The notes: a model not told the origin generated them from the sequence alone. Shown: positions 42,856-55,935, counted from the stretch's first letter. The stretch is DNA of 64,000 nucleotides from Chrysomallon squamiferum (GCA_012295275.1 CM022674.1:8230760-8294759), one strand, 5' to 3'. Program-made: numbers and translations.

Positions 42856-43203
42856 AGATATAAACTGATCAATGATTTAATGATGAAAACCTGCACTATA
42901 TAACATAAAGATACGAACAAAGATAATACTTGCTAAGAAATAAAGTATTTCATATAAAATTAAAAATTAAAATATTTAATTTTTAGTTATTATATTGATA
43001 TATAGTTATGTATGTATGTACGTATAAAAATCAGGATTAACACGTGAAAAATATATATCAATATAATGCATAAAAATAAAATATCATTTTAATTTTTTAT
43101 TTTATATGAAATACTTTATTTTTTTTAGCAAGTATTTATCTTTGTTTATATCTTCATGTTGCAGGGTTTCATCATTAAATCATCGATTAATTCATATCGG
43201 TAA
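42856..43203. mobile_element. Long imperfect palindrome, possible MITE or foldback element
   Basis: The left arm (about 42856-42993) and right arm (about 43069-43203) are reverse complements at roughly 85%. Shared words include ATGATTTAATGATGAAA, ACAAAGATAA, ACTTGCTAA, TAAAGTATTTCATATAAAAT and TTATATTGATATAT. The loop is only about 75 bp, and no transposase or open frame lies inside. A non-autonomous DNA element is the simplest reading; clear target-site duplications were not found. Confidence 0.6.
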
Positions 43204-43261
43204 TTACATCTTATTTTTATTAAAAAACTCGATCTCTGCGATTTTATCAACAGAGATACAG

Positions 43262-43440
43262 AGAAAAGACATGAGAGAGAAAGAGGAAGTAAGAAGAGAA
43301 AAAAGGAGATAAAGGAAGGAAGGAAGAAAGAATAAAAGAAAGAGGAAGTGAGAAGAGAAAAAGGAGATGAATATAAGAAAGGAAAAAAAGTGACAAAAGT
43401 GGAAGGAAGGAAGAAACAAATAATAAAAGAAGGAGTGAGA
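43262..43440. repeat. GA-rich low-complexity block
   Basis: Irregular purine-rich AGAAAGAGGAAG / GAAGGAAGG sequence. Confidence 0.85.
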
Positions 43441-43462
43441 CAAATACTAAGACAGCGATGTA

Positions 43463-43784
43463 GTGTTTGTGTGTGTGTCTGTGTGTTTGTGTGTGTGTGT
43501 TTGTGTGTATATGTGTGTGTGTGGTTGTGTGTATGTGTGTGTTTGTGTGTATGTGTGTATGTGTATGTGTGTCTGTGAGTGTGTGTCTGTGTGTGTGGTT
43601 ATGTGTATGTATATGTGTGTGTGTTTGTGTGTGTGGTTGTGTGTATGTATATGTGTGTGTGTTTGTGTGTGTGGTTGTGTGTATATGTGTGTTTGTGGTT
43701 GTGTGTATGTGTGTATTTGTGTGTATGTGTGTTTGTGTGTATGTGTGTCTGTGTGTGTGTATGTGTGTCTGTGTGTGTGTATGC
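43463..43784. repeat. Irregular (TG)n with TATG/TTTG/TCTG interruptions
   Basis: About 320 bp of TG-dominated microsatellite. Cys/Val-rich and Thr/His-rich frames are repeat translations. Confidence 0.95.
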
Positions 43785-44176
43785 CACGTTTATGTATTTC
43801 TTACTCCTCGTTTGATGTGTATCGATTATTTATAAGAAAACAATATTCTGCAACATGTGATTATCAGTGAAACATAGGGAGTTGTTTATGGTCTAGCTGT
43901 TTGAGCACAATTAATCATGCTGTATAATTTACAGTTAAACATAGACAAGATTTGCTCGGCTACGATACAGGCCTGCAATGACTGACTGCGTTAAGGAGTA
44001 ATTATGTTAAACGCATTACTGAGTATAAAGAAAGTATTCAAAACACAGTCACATGATAAATGTTCTCCGATATCTTTATTAATTAATAGATGAATGGCCC
44101 TATTACAGATGCCGTTGAAGATATTGTAATTAAATATACGTACATACACTAATATGTATAAGTTTTCTCTATGGGT

Positions 44177-44203
44177 GTATATATCTGTTTTTGTATGTAC
44201 ATG

Positions 44204-44275
<72 letters not shown>

Positions 44276-44294
44276 CATACAAAAACAGATATAC
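44177..44294. repeat. Palindromic AT-rich repeat
   Basis: (TA)n of about 65 bp flanked by inverted arms: GTATATATCTGTTTTTGTAT on the left and ATACAAAAACAGATATAC on the right, with TATG/TACA words inside. The whole block is nearly a perfect palindrome and could extrude as a cruciform. Confidence 0.9.
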
Positions 44295-44509
44295 GTATAT
44301 AACTATATGTGTGTATGTACGTGCGCGTGTTGTCTGACATCTGTATGATGTATGTGCGTACTGAGGTCGAGTGTTTGAGATGAGATTTGACAAGTCATTA
44401 GACGTCTGTGTGAACAGCGGAGAATCGCTACGAGGCTTTCCAAATACAACATCACGAACACCATTAATAGATCACGACAAGCAAGACAAAAAAATAAAAT
44501 TTAATAAAA

Positions 44510-44895
44510 TAACATTTGATGCATGAGAAATAGATTACAAATAGAACAGAATAAATAAAAAAAAGAAAATGGAACAGAACAAAATAGAACAGAAGAGAAT
44601 AAAATAGAATGCAATAGAACAGAGCAGAACAGATCAAGCATAGAACTCAGAAGAATATAACAGAACACAATAGAACAACAGAATAGAAAAGAGAAGAAGA
44701 AAAGAGGAAGGAATACAAGATAACAGAGCATAATCGAATTTAATAGAACATAATAGAATAGAATAGAACGCCTATAGAACAGAATAGAATATGGAATAGA
44801 ATTGATTAGAATAAATATGAAGTAAATCTGATATAGAATAAAATTAAATGATACTAAAATATAAATACAAAGCAAAATATGATAGGGAAAAAAAA
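44510..44895. repeat. Degenerate pentamer array AGAAT/AGAAC
   Basis: About 380 bp of 5-bp words (AATAG, AACAG, ATAGA). The plus strand is A-rich with few T runs. The 135-codon minus-strand frame (SILFYYVLL) is a repeat translation. Confidence 0.85.
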
Positions 44896-45829
44896 AGGAA
44901 ATAAACATTGCAATAATTGATCTATCTGTCTGTCTATCCGTCTGTTTGTCTGTCTGTCTGTCACTCTATCTATGCATCTGTTCAGTTGTATACTAGTGTA
45001 TGTGCAGGTGTGTTTTTATACGTTAACAGAATAGTAATCAATTATCTAATACAAGACAAAAAATAATAATAATATAAGAAAATAATAGAAATATGATGAA
45101 ATTTAAAAACAAATTATAATAATAAAATGAGTTAATAACAATTTTTGAAACTAAAAAGAACCCCAACGACAAACAAACAAAAAATAGCACGTATTAAAAT
45201 GTGACTTTTAGCAGGAAATTAAAGAAGCAAGTAAAAAGCCAAAAAGTTTGGCAACCCTGAAAAATGCACTTTAAACGGTTGTCATAGAAGCAAAACAGGA
45301 TGACACGTTCTTTGTAGAGTTGCAAGTGATGACAGTGAAATGTAACATTCGACACACAAATCAAGTTACAGAAACTGTATTAATAAATTTGAAACAGATA
45401 AAAAAAATATAATAATAAAAAAAATAAAATAAATAAGAGCACATCTCAAACTATAAAGTTTCGGCTTCAAAAATAAATGATTAAGTAAGCCGGTTAAAAA
45501 AAAAAAAAAAAAAAAAAAAAACAAAAAACGAAAAAAAAAAAAAAGGAAAAAAAAGGAACCGTGTAGAAACCTTTTAACTTGCTACCAGCATAATTTATGG
45601 TCAAGAAAGAGTTTGTAATATTTATGACGCAGGAGAAATATTGCGAAGTGATGTAGGCAATTTGTTGAAATTTGCATTTCATAAATAACATTTATATTCA
45701 AGTCAGTCAGTAAATACAAAAAACAGATGGAACAAATTATTGATTTTCTATTTATATAGTTTATTTTAAAAAGGAAGATACCTAATAATTTCTTTGTGAA
45801 ATTAAAATCCCATTTAAACAATAAATAAG

Positions 45830-45880
<51 letters not shown>

Positions 45881-46259
45881 AAACGGTCTTATATTTTCTA
45901 CTTATATTACACATTTAACCTGATACAAATGTGAGGTTCTATTTGTGTACACTATAACTGCGTCACTGGAATATTTTCAATACGGAGACAGTGTGAAATG
46001 TAAGTCTAATGGAAAAGTGTCTCTTTCCAAATATGAAATGATTAAAAAGCATGAGGTTTTTATGAAACGTAAGTTCAGCTAACCAGAATAATTACGTACG
46101 TAATTAACAGGTTTTATTTTCTGTATGGATTATAACGGAAACGCTGTTTCACACTGGAGAAGACTGTGCAGCTATTTCACACTATCTCCGCAAAGATAGT
46201 GAATATCTCAGACGTTATTGGATTTCGTTTCCTTTACACATTTAATTTTTTTTATTTTT
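44896..46259. other. Intergenic with simple repeats
   Basis: TCTG runs at about 44925-44965, poly-A block at about 45495-45555, and (AAAT)n at about 45825-45882. No gene. Confidence 0.6.
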
Positions 46260-46500
46260 CGATTTGAAAAGAGTTCCTACAGGGGCCGGCTATCCTCATA
46301 TAGCAGCTGATTAGAAGTGAAGACCCTGATAATGGCGATGTTAGCGGAGAGACGAGACTGGGCAAGCCGGTGAATGGTGCTGTCTCAATTCTTTTTCAGT
46401 TTCCAGCTCTTAGCGTTTCCGCCGTCATAGAACTCGTTTTAATGACTGTTTAAGATATTTATGCGAGCTTTCAAAACGAGTTCTGGAAGGTTGCTTAGCT
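46260..46500. promoter_or_regulatory. Unique island
   Basis: Balanced sequence (CAGGGGCCGGCTATCCTC, GATAATGGCGATGTTAGCGG, GGGCAAGCCGGTG) in AT-rich surroundings. No coding frame is recognised; a candidate conserved element. Confidence 0.3.
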
Positions 46501-48749
46501 GAAGGAGAAGAGAAGAGACGAAGGAGAAAAGAGAATGAAAGAAGGACGAGAAGTAGAAAAGATTAAAAGAAAGAATGAAACAGATTAAAAAGAAAACAAA
46601 TATATAAAGAGTAAAGCGTGTATGTATGCACATACAAGGTTACATGTATGTGCCTTTTTGTGTGTTTTGCGCGTGTTTGTGGGTATGATTTTATCTTTGC
46701 GCGTGCGTTGCTCGGTTTGCATGTTTCTTAGCTTTAAAATTAAGAACTTTCAAAATTTCTTTTAAGAAAAATATCGGCGAAGCTCTTAATATTTAATAGC
46801 TGACTTCTCAAAAATTAATTAGTAATAGAAGTCGAAAATCACAAAGACAAAAGAATGATTTTTTTTCTCCTAAAATTTTTAATAAGAAATCCTACGCTTG
46901 TAATGTTATCTAATATTATTTGGGTTAAAACTCTGATAGTATTAGTCATATGTAATTCTAAACTTGCAATTTCGTTCCATAAACCTAGCAAATGTGATTT
47001 GATTAAGACTATAAAAATGTCGGTGATACGAAACTTGTAATTTCGATCGGCAAACCTGTGACTTATTATTACTGTTGAAATTCTAAACGACGCAGCAGTA
47101 AATCCTAAGTTTTAAAGTATATGGGAAGTTTTATGGGGACGTGTATAGGATTTATTCTGTCGAAACCTAATGACGTGAAACCCTAAATATGTAACCTGAC
47201 CGAAGAACCTATCAGATAATATTTGTGTTTTATGTGAGAGAGAGAAAAAATATGGTTGATTAGAAATTCAAAATTTGTAATTTGTGGGTTATCTGTCAGT
47301 GATAATCTTGTTAAAGAAAAAAAAATATATATATATATATATTGTGAAGGAATTTTATTCGAAGGAACCACCAAACGGTAAATGTTATTAATTCGGTCTT
47401 CATTATTTTTTTGTTATAAATCGATCTGTTTTTATTTTTCATAACCAAACTTATCTAAACCTAAAGAACTCGTAGTACAACCATGGAATCGCCTCTTTAT
47501 TTCTGAAATTTTTGTAAAATCGAAAAATCATGAAACGGAATACGAAAGCTATGAACAGTTAGAATTTTAACTGTTTTAAAATACAGACGTACTCACAGAC
47601 AAACCAACAAAAGAAATCGATGTATGCGATTCCAAAAGTCCCATCAACCAAACAAACAAACAAAAAAACAAATAAATAAATAAATAAATATCTATATTGA
47701 GAAATTTTAAAATAATAATTTTATTAGGTGAACCTATGAGATGCAGATTTGGTAAGAAAAAATATATATATATATTAATTTAATCGACAAAAAAATGTAT
47801 TTTTTTGTCATTTCATTCAGAAAAGTGTATTAAATATTCTTTTAAATTGTCTGGTAATATAAAATTATAAATTTAACTAGATAAAGCTTTCAAATTTTAA
47901 TTTTGTCATTCGATGAAGCAGACGTTAAGCGGTAGAAGTGAAGATGCGAAATAACAAATACAATTCTAATTAAGAAAATACACCACAGCGATATGCTGGT
48001 ATCAGAGACTGCAACAGAAGAAACATTTAGAAATGTTTGATAAACTGAACTTTTCAGATGGTAATTTTATTCTGCTTTATTCGAGCTTATGTCAAATATT
48101 AATTTCTTAAGCAAAAACCGTGTTCCGGAGTAATTGTATTGTGATAGCTTATCAGTGTTAACATTGTTGAAAAATAAAAACTGTTTTTGTAAGTTGATTA
48201 GTCTACCAAAGATTAGCTGTGTAAGACATAAGAAAAGAAAGCTAATATAATTTTATTCCGCTTAGTGAAATGCTAAAAGATAATAAATCTGTACTGATGT
48301 ACGTTTCAAATGTTAGTTTTGTAACAAAATATTTATTTTATTATTTTTTGTTATATGAAATATTAAGCTGTACAATATAATTTTATTCCATTTACAAAAT
48401 AGTAATTAGTTTATAAATTATAAAAATATTTGAGGATAAGAAATACAAATAATTTTTTGCTGAATGTTAATTAAATTAAAACTTTTTTTTTTTTTTTTTC
48501 ATAATCAGAAAAGAATGTGCGTTATAATTACTTAAGAAAAACGTTCTGAAGAAAACTTTAATAAAACAAGCTTTTAATAAAATGTGTAAAATTGCATAGA
48601 GTAAATAAACGTTTATTGTCAGTATAATGAAAGTGTTTGTGTATGTTTTTATTGAGAGGACAAATTGTGTTAAGTGTTGACACAAGACTTCTGTTACAAC
48701 ATTACTTAGTGAAAGAAAGTAAGTTGTGATAAAATATAAAACCAGTTTT
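46501..48749. other. AT-rich intergenic, no gene seen
   Basis: Includes short (TA)n near 47325 and 47765 and a T run near 48485. Loose recurrence of TTATTCC/TAATTTTATT words occurs. No exon or RNA gene. Confidence 0.55.
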
Positions 48750-49385
48750 ATTCAGTGAAGACAATGTGTTGAAATATAATTAAAATATTCTCGAATAATC
48801 AATTGTATTCAGTGAAGACAATGTGTTGAAATATAATTAAAATATTCTCGAATAATCAATTGTATTCAGTGAAGACAATGTGTTGAAATATAATTAAAAT
48901 ATTCTCGAATAATTAATAATATTCAGTGAAGACAGTGTGTTGAAATATAATTAAAATATTCTCGTATAATTAATAATATTCAGTGAAGATAATGTGTTGA
49001 AATATAATTAAAATATTCTCGTATAATTAATAATATTCAGTGAAACAATGTGCTGAAATATAATTAAAATATTCTCGAATAATCAATTATATTCAGTGAA
49101 GACAATGTGTTGAAATATAATTAAAATATTCTCGTATAATTAATAATATTCAGTGAAGACAGTGTGTTGAAATATAATTAAAATATTCTCGAATAATTAA
49201 TAATATTCAGTGAAGACAATGTGTTGAAATATAATTAAAATATTCTCGTATAATTAATAATATTCAGTGAAACAATGTGCTGAAATATAATTAAAATATT
49301 CTCGAATAATCAATTATATTCAGTGAAGACAATGTGTTGAAATATAATTAAAATATTCTCGAATAATTAATTACATTCAGTGCAG
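48750..49385. repeat. 57-bp satellite with higher-order structure
   Basis: Eleven copies of a 57-bp unit (ATTCAGTGAAGACAATGTGT, then TGAAATATAATTAAAATATT and CTCGAATAATCAATTGT). A one-base-deleted variant GAAACAATGTGCTG recurs at about 49035 and 49262, so units 6 and 10 mark a four-unit higher-order repeat of about 227 bp. Confidence 0.97.
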
Positions 49386-49394
49386 GAAGCGTGC

Positions 49395-49640
49395 TGATAA
49401 ACAAATTTAACACCAACTCTGACAAAGAGCAGACCTACCACGACAGCACCCGCGGTAACAACGACAAACAACGTCGTCTTTGATGAATTCACGTGTGTTG
49501 ATGGCTAATCGGCGCCTATTCCTGGTGGCATTGACAAGAAAGTGGTCATTGATCAGCGCTCTCTGTTCTTTAATCAATAGTGCTCGACTTTTCTGCATAT
49601 AATTAGTTAATATGTCTAATTACTGGGGCGTGATTTCAAT
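49395..49640. promoter_or_regulatory. Unique island with homeodomain-type cores
   Basis: Directly follows the 57-bp satellite. Balanced sequence (ACCCGCGGTAACAACG, GGCTAATCGGCGCC, CATTGATCAGCGC) ending in ATAATTAGTTAAT and CTAATTACTGG. A 63-codon minus frame (49407-49598) is unrecognised. A regulatory role is inferred. Confidence 0.35.
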
Positions 49641-50834
49641 GTAAATAAAATCACTGAGTGTAACGATATAAATTTTATTTATCATGGTTTTATTTAATCA
49701 GGATCCTCAGAGGGTCACTCAGAGTTTATTGTAGAAGTGAAGACAGAAACAACTGATAAGCACTAATCACACGTTTCTGTGTGAAATCTATATGTGAAAT
49801 TACAGTTGAGATTTAAATATGAAACTATGTTTGAAATGTATTACTGGTATGTTAAGCTACATGTATTTTATATGTTTCATAATAAATCATTCCTCATACA
49901 TATTGTAGAGAATAGTTTACATGAGAAATAAATTTATAATTAAATTCTATCTACATTCTATCTTAATAAGAATAAAATAATTATTTTAAGTAAAACTTTA
50001 ATAAGAAATTATTTATAAAACTGTGCACTGTGAGAAAAAAATTGAATATGAAACTATTTATTTATTACATGTAAAATGTGTACTGAAAATATATTAAAAA
50101 TATATATAAAAATGAAATTCCTTATTTTATTTGAAATTCGTTACAGTGATGTATTACTGATTTGTTAAAATGTATATGGATACGATATGATAGCTATGGG
50201 GTACATAATTTCGTACATACCTATTTCGGGATAAATGAAAATGCAAATGCAATTTGTGAACGAAGCTAACACCTCCACTCAGAACGTGATATATACGTGA
50301 GCGTGTTGTACAGCGCTGTAAACAAGCCAGTGACGAGACAGCCAGGACATTGTACTCGCCGGCAAGAGAAATTCAAAATTGGCAAGTCGCAATAAACTCA
50401 AAGGTTTGTGTTAGAATGTGTTCTACTGCAGTATGAAAACACTTGATCTCCTTCAGCCACTGCAATCATTCAAAAATTTCATTTTCCCTTTCTACGATCT
50501 ATAGAGTTTGGATTGCATTCCTGTTTGACGTAATTTTAGATCTGTGAAAAAAAGAAAACTGCGTAGTTTTCTAGGGAAGACTAAGAAGTTGTGTAAATGG
50601 TTTATTGAACAACTCAGAATAATTTTATTTCTGTGTTATTCCTTTATTATTATTATTTTTAAATTATTTATTTATTTATTATTATTTTTATTGCTGTTGT
50701 TTTTTCAGTTGTTATTATTTATTATTATTGTTATTTTAAAACGGATACTGAAGTTTTGTTATATAATGTAAAGTTTCTAAAAGTATGATGAAAGACCTTG
50801 ATCACCATCATCATCGTCATCATCATCATCATCA

Positions 50835-50875
<41 letters not shown>

Positions 50876-51375
50876 AATGGAATTATGAACTGTTTGGGCT
50901 AGCTAAATGTTGTTGTTTTTTCTCTCTTTTTTTATCGAAAATAATAAATAAACATTTGCTGAACCATTATTTTATTTAATACCAAAGAAATTGCAATTAC
51001 TTAATTACTCTCTTCTTTACCTGTACACATACATCCAAAAGTTTATCTGTACAAAAATATTTCTCAGGTATTGTATGGACAGACAAAAACTGATAACAGT
51101 TCAAGAGTGACAGTTGAAGCAGATATTTCATTACTTGAAATGATTAGTAAGCCTAAACACACGAATAAAAGACGAGACTACGATGCACTGAGAAAACAAT
51201 TGCGATGTTGTGTTTATGTGCGCCGTAGCACGGCAGATTCCAGTATAAAACATGCTGTAGAAGCTGCAGTTTGAATGTCAAAGTTAAAATTAAACCATTC
51301 CCTGCCATCCCACTGGGGTCGCCTGTAATAACAATCTCAAAGAGTTCAGATGAGGTTGCCAAGCCAGAATAAATG
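49641..51375. other. Intergenic with (TTA)n/(CAT)n
   Basis: (ATT)n at about 50640-50740 and (CAT)n-(TTA)n at about 50800-50875. A 68-codon frame at 51071-51274 preceded by TTTCTCAG was considered as an exon, but it resembles nothing known. Confidence 0.5.
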
Positions 51376-51755
51376 TGAAATATTTTCCTGTCATGGTTAC
51401 GTCACTTTCTACAACACTAAAATAAAGGTGATCTATTAATATAAGCCCTGAAAACGTAAAACAGTGACACTAATGCACAAAAAAGTGAAATATTTATTTC
51501 GGTAGAAGTGATGTCAGTTTCTGTAACACTAAAACGAGGGTGAAGTGTCAGGCACTGATGCATAAAAATGTGAAATATTTTTTTCTGTAGTGGTGACGTC
51601 ACTTTCTGAAACAGTAACAGGGGAAAAAAGTTGATGCAGGCAGTGAAAACGTGAGATACACAAAACAGTGAAATACTTTTCTTTCACGGTAATGTCAGTT
51701 TTTGTAACACTAAAAAGAAGGTGATCTATTGGTAGAGGCTCTGGAAAGATGAAAT
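51376..51755. repeat. Degenerate repeat of about 100 bp carrying CRE-like words
   Basis: Four diverged units begin GTGAAATATTT (about 51376, 51486, 51571 and 51670). Each then has a TTACGTCAC, TGATGTCAG, TGACGTCAC or TAATGTCAG word, followed by TTTCT..AACACTAAAA and AGGTGATCTATT. Confidence 0.7.
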
Positions 51756-53499
51756 AAATGTGAATAGTGATATTGACAATAATAAGGTAAAATATTTCTT
51801 GTTCGCACTTAAAAGATAAAATAAAATGTTGGCATTAAGAACCCAAATATAAAAAAGTGTGAAATTTTTAGGGAAAAATATGAAATGTTAAATAACGTTG
51901 AAAAAGCGTCAAAATTTCCGATGCGTGTGTTTAAAAGGATACATTTTTAACTATGTTTGATAAAGGTGAAATAGCTGTACCAACACTTAGAATATAAAAT
52001 ATTTATACTGGCAGTAAACTGATGTAGAAAAATTAATTAGATGCCGACCAAAAAAAATGTGAAACTTGAACCTGACACCGAACATTTATATATAAATGGA
52101 AAAGTATATATATATGTATGTATGTATAGTGATGTAAGTGAAATGTAAATTTTACTTTTTCTTATTTTTGGTGCCACCATTATATATTTTCATCAGTTAA
52201 GATCGTGGAATATTGATACTCATATTGAAAATGCAAAATATTAATGTTGACAAATAAAAAAAAGTTACTTGATGGCACACTGAAGTACTGCTAGAAGAAG
52301 GAAAAGTTTGAAATGTTTAAACTGGCTTGCGAAACTTACGTCAGTAACTGAGACGAATTCTGAAATGTTTTACTGTAATTCTAAATAAGGTAGCGACTCG
52401 GAAATATCTTTTTAAGAATAAAGATTTTTTTAATTCAAAAACAACAGCACTGTAAAATCGTTATTTTAATCAAACGCTGACAAGAAAAAGACTAAATAAT
52501 AAAAAGGAAAGAATAAAATTACTATTATTACTGTTTTTGTTATTATTATTGCTATTACTGTCGTTCTTGCTGCTGTTATTATTATTATTGTTGTTGTTGT
52601 TGTTATTTCTGTGATAGTCAAAGAAAAGAAATCAATATTTTTTTCTGAACCAGACCAGTTATAATTGGAAAACTTGAAAAAACAAAACATCTCTGCTTAT
52701 TATGTAATTTTAAAAAATAAATTAAAATGTCTGTGCTTAATCTAAAATGTTTTGTCCGTGATAAACAATTGTCATGATTGGCTTTCCAACACCTTCACAC
52801 AAACATAAAGTAGAAAAAATACAAATCAATGATAATAATAATAATGTCATAATAATACAAGATAATGATGATAATGGTGATGATAACAGTAGTAGTTGTG
52901 GAATAATAATAATAATTCTAAAGTATTTGTTTCTAGAATAACATATTTTTAAATAAACGTAGTTCGTGTGAATTTTGTTTTTGAGATGAGTGAATGAGAG
53001 AGTGTTTAAATCTGAGTCCCAGGTGACACTGAGGGAACGAGCTGAATCAAAAGACGACAGTTAACAACACAACGAAGGATCAAATGAACACCTTTTTGAT
53101 ACAGCGAGCTTTGACACAGAATACGATTAACTGTCTTTGAACGTTTTTCTCTCAGCTGCTATTCTCAACTGGTATGATCAGAGTAATTTTCATTTAAAAA
53201 AATCTTCTCTTAGATTTTGCCTCAAGACAATCCAGTTCTATCGCCAACTAATATTACATAATTTTTAAAAACCTGGTATTTCTTTGGGATAAAAATAGCG
53301 CAATACTATGCCCTTTGGAAGTAACTGGCCTTAAAAATCTGCTAAAAAAAAATATAAAAAATATATCAGACTCTATTAAGATTATTTCTACATCTCGTGC
53401 ACATTTTTCTACATACAACAGAGTGTAGCATTTTCAAACTGTATTCTTGATGGTTTAGATTTGTGGCGCGGAAAAGAAAACAAAGGAAACTATCGGATT
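51756..53499. other. Intergenic, no gene seen
   Basis: AT-rich, with (ATT/GTT)n at about 52520-52610 and (AAT)n at about 52830-52915. Loose GTGAAA words continue from the preceding repeat to about 52150. Confidence 0.55.
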
Positions 53500-53765
53500 C
53501 TCGCTGTTCATCATAGTTCAATTAGTTATTACCCGCCTTTACTGTCTCTCGCTCGTCCTTCAAACACTGGCACACAGGCGATAGTCCAAATATAACACAG
53601 AGATGAAAAGACTCTTCTTGTTACTGCGTGTTTTATACGGCTCACTCTGCAGGCGCCTTCTGGCTACGTCCTTCTGAAGCGCTCTTGGGCCCGGAAAGCG
53701 CATAACAGCTCTGCGATGTCTTGTCATTATATGCATGAATCTCGAGTGAAACGCCCGTATGTAAG
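53500..53765. promoter_or_regulatory. Unique island
   Basis: Balanced, CpG-bearing sequence (CAGGCGCCTTCTGGC, GAAGCGCTCTTGGGCCC, AAACGCCCGTATG) with TTAGTTATTACC. No coding frame is recognised; a regulatory role is inferred. Confidence 0.3.
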
Positions 53766-55494
53766 TGATTCAATTATCTAAGAATTGCCTCTTGGCACCA
53801 TTTAAACGTGAATTATATAAGGGAAAATACAACACTTGATTAACAATAGCTATTTCATAGTTATTTAGAAACTCTAACTTCAGTGATCTCTCCTGTAAGA
53901 CTTGGCAATCGACTAGTATTTTTTTTTTTTTTCCCCGTTTTCTGAAACCAAGGGAGGTAAGTGAACGTACACAGTTATTAAGAGATTTAATCTTGCAATA
54001 ATGATTCCACGTGAATGATTTTTGTAAAGATAATAAACTGATCCAACACACACGATATCTGAGCAAAATCTGATGCACAAAAAGTCTTAAATTTAAAATG
54101 ACTACATCAGGAAACTGAACCATCTATAATTATAATTAGTTCTGAAGCAGAACACAATATTTCTTTCAATTTCAGTTACATGTGAACTGGTAATTTTGTT
54201 GTTTAGGTCAACTCCATGTCATTAGTTTTTACTGAATTATATATATATATATATATATGATTTGTTATTTTGTTACTAGTGCAAATATAAAACTATCTAA
54301 GCTGAGTCTGATCTTTTCAAATTTTGAAATATTTATAAATATACTGAACCATCGACAAGCTCCATTATCCATCTATCCCAAACCTCATCCCACAAGTAAA
54401 TGCTTCCAATATGCTTACATACTGCACTGTTTGCCACCTCGTAGATGTCTTGTCTTAGAGAGAAAAACATTGATCTTTTGAACAATGTTATTTAATTCAT
54501 AGTTTGTGAAAGATAATTAGGCACGTTGATTATGTGTGATATTTCAGTTTTCTCAGTCGAGGGACTCTGTTTGGATCGGGTGATGGAAATCTACTGATTA
54601 GAGATGGAATTTTAATATAACTGATTAAACAAAATATATAAAATATCAACAGTAAATATCCATTAACTCTGGGTCCTTAGTGCAAGCTTATCAGTTAATT
54701 AGAATACGTTTGTTTGATGAATTTTTTCCCTGAAAGAAGGTTTTAACATTTTAGAGTCACTATCAATATCTGGATAATGTCTGCAGATACTTCGGGGTGA
54801 TTTGATCCTCAGGCTAATGACACCTCAAGGAATCACTCACGCACGTGATTACCTAATGTTTCCGATTCTCCACTGAAAATCTCTTGTTTTATCCACTTTT
54901 AATATTTGAGACAGTCTGTGTCTCCTGTTTTCTATTGTTCTGTTTGGAGATGAGAAAATCTGAATTACATCCTAATGAATACGTTGGCAGCAAGAACAGT
55001 GAGCAGTTGTCAGGTGTCAGGCGGAGGTTCAGCGCTGTTAGAGATTCTGATGTGAAAACGAACGAGTTTAGCAATCAATACATTCTTTAAAATTCACACT
55101 AGCAATCGTCCATCACGTAATTTCTTAATGCTAAACGTGAAGATAAGCAGCTTTCATAAATACTTATCTTTTAATCATTACTATATATACAGTAAATTAA
55201 TCTGACGCCAGCTATGAATGTGTCCATTAATGTTTTCTTCAAGAAAAATGTACTGAACTGTTAATAAATTATTTGAAATCGATTATTTTCTCAGAAAGAA
55301 GATTTATGAAGAAAACAAATGATCCTGGATGCTGTTTTGTGGTAGTTATGAAAATATTAGTGAGTGAATGAAGAAGTGTTTGTTATTAATCGCATTAGTG
55401 ACCGTTGTGTCTATGTCAGTATCAAAACCTTTTTTGTGAACATTATATAAAATATTTGATAAAAAGGAAAGCAAATACCACGGACTTTGTTAGA
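53766..55494. other. Intergenic, no gene seen
   Basis: Contains a mollusc-type AAGGGAGGTAAGT relative at about 53950, a T run near 53920 and (TA)n at about 54238-54257. A 117-codon minus frame (53770-54123) and short frames near 54884-55090 have no recognisable family. Confidence 0.5.
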
Positions 55495-55935
55495 GAGGAT
55501 ATTGTAAATATCTCTGAGAGGAGACAGAACACAAGTCAGTTACATATATCATCAAACACTTACTTATATATTGTAAATATCTCTGAGAGGAGACAGAACA
55601 CAAGTCAGTTACATATATCATCAAACACTTACTTATATATTGTAAATATCTGTGAGAGGAGACAGAACACAAGTCAGTTACATATATCATCAAACACTTA
55701 CTTATATATTGTAAATATCTGTGATATATATCATCAAACACTTACTTATATATTGTAAATATCTCTGAGAGGAGACAGAACACGTCAGTCACATATATCA
55801 TCAAACACTTACTTATATATTGTAAATATAGAGGAGACAGAACACGTCAGTCACATATATCATCAAACACTTATTTATATATTGTAAATATCTGTGAGAG
55901 GAGACAGAACACAAGTCAGTTACATATATCATCAT
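55495..55935. repeat. 69-bp minisatellite
   Basis: Six to seven units of 69 bp (TATTGTAAATATCTCTGAGA, then GGAGACAGAACACAAGTCAG and ATATATCATCAAACACTTAC), the later ones with internal deletions. Because 69 is divisible by 3, frames stay open on both strands. A lone further copy sits at 57645-57712. Confidence 0.95.

Noticed and set aside
51071-51274. Possible exon after TTTCTCAG
   Set aside because: Acceptor-like start, but the 68 codons resemble nothing known and no partner exon is seen.
53770-54123. 117-codon minus-strand frame
   Set aside because: No recognisable domain. It crosses a T run and shows no splice or codon evidence.
55405-55758. 117-codon frame with repeated SERRQNTSQLHISSNTYL
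   Set aside because: The 69-bp unit is a multiple of three, so both strands stay open. No gene signals surround it.
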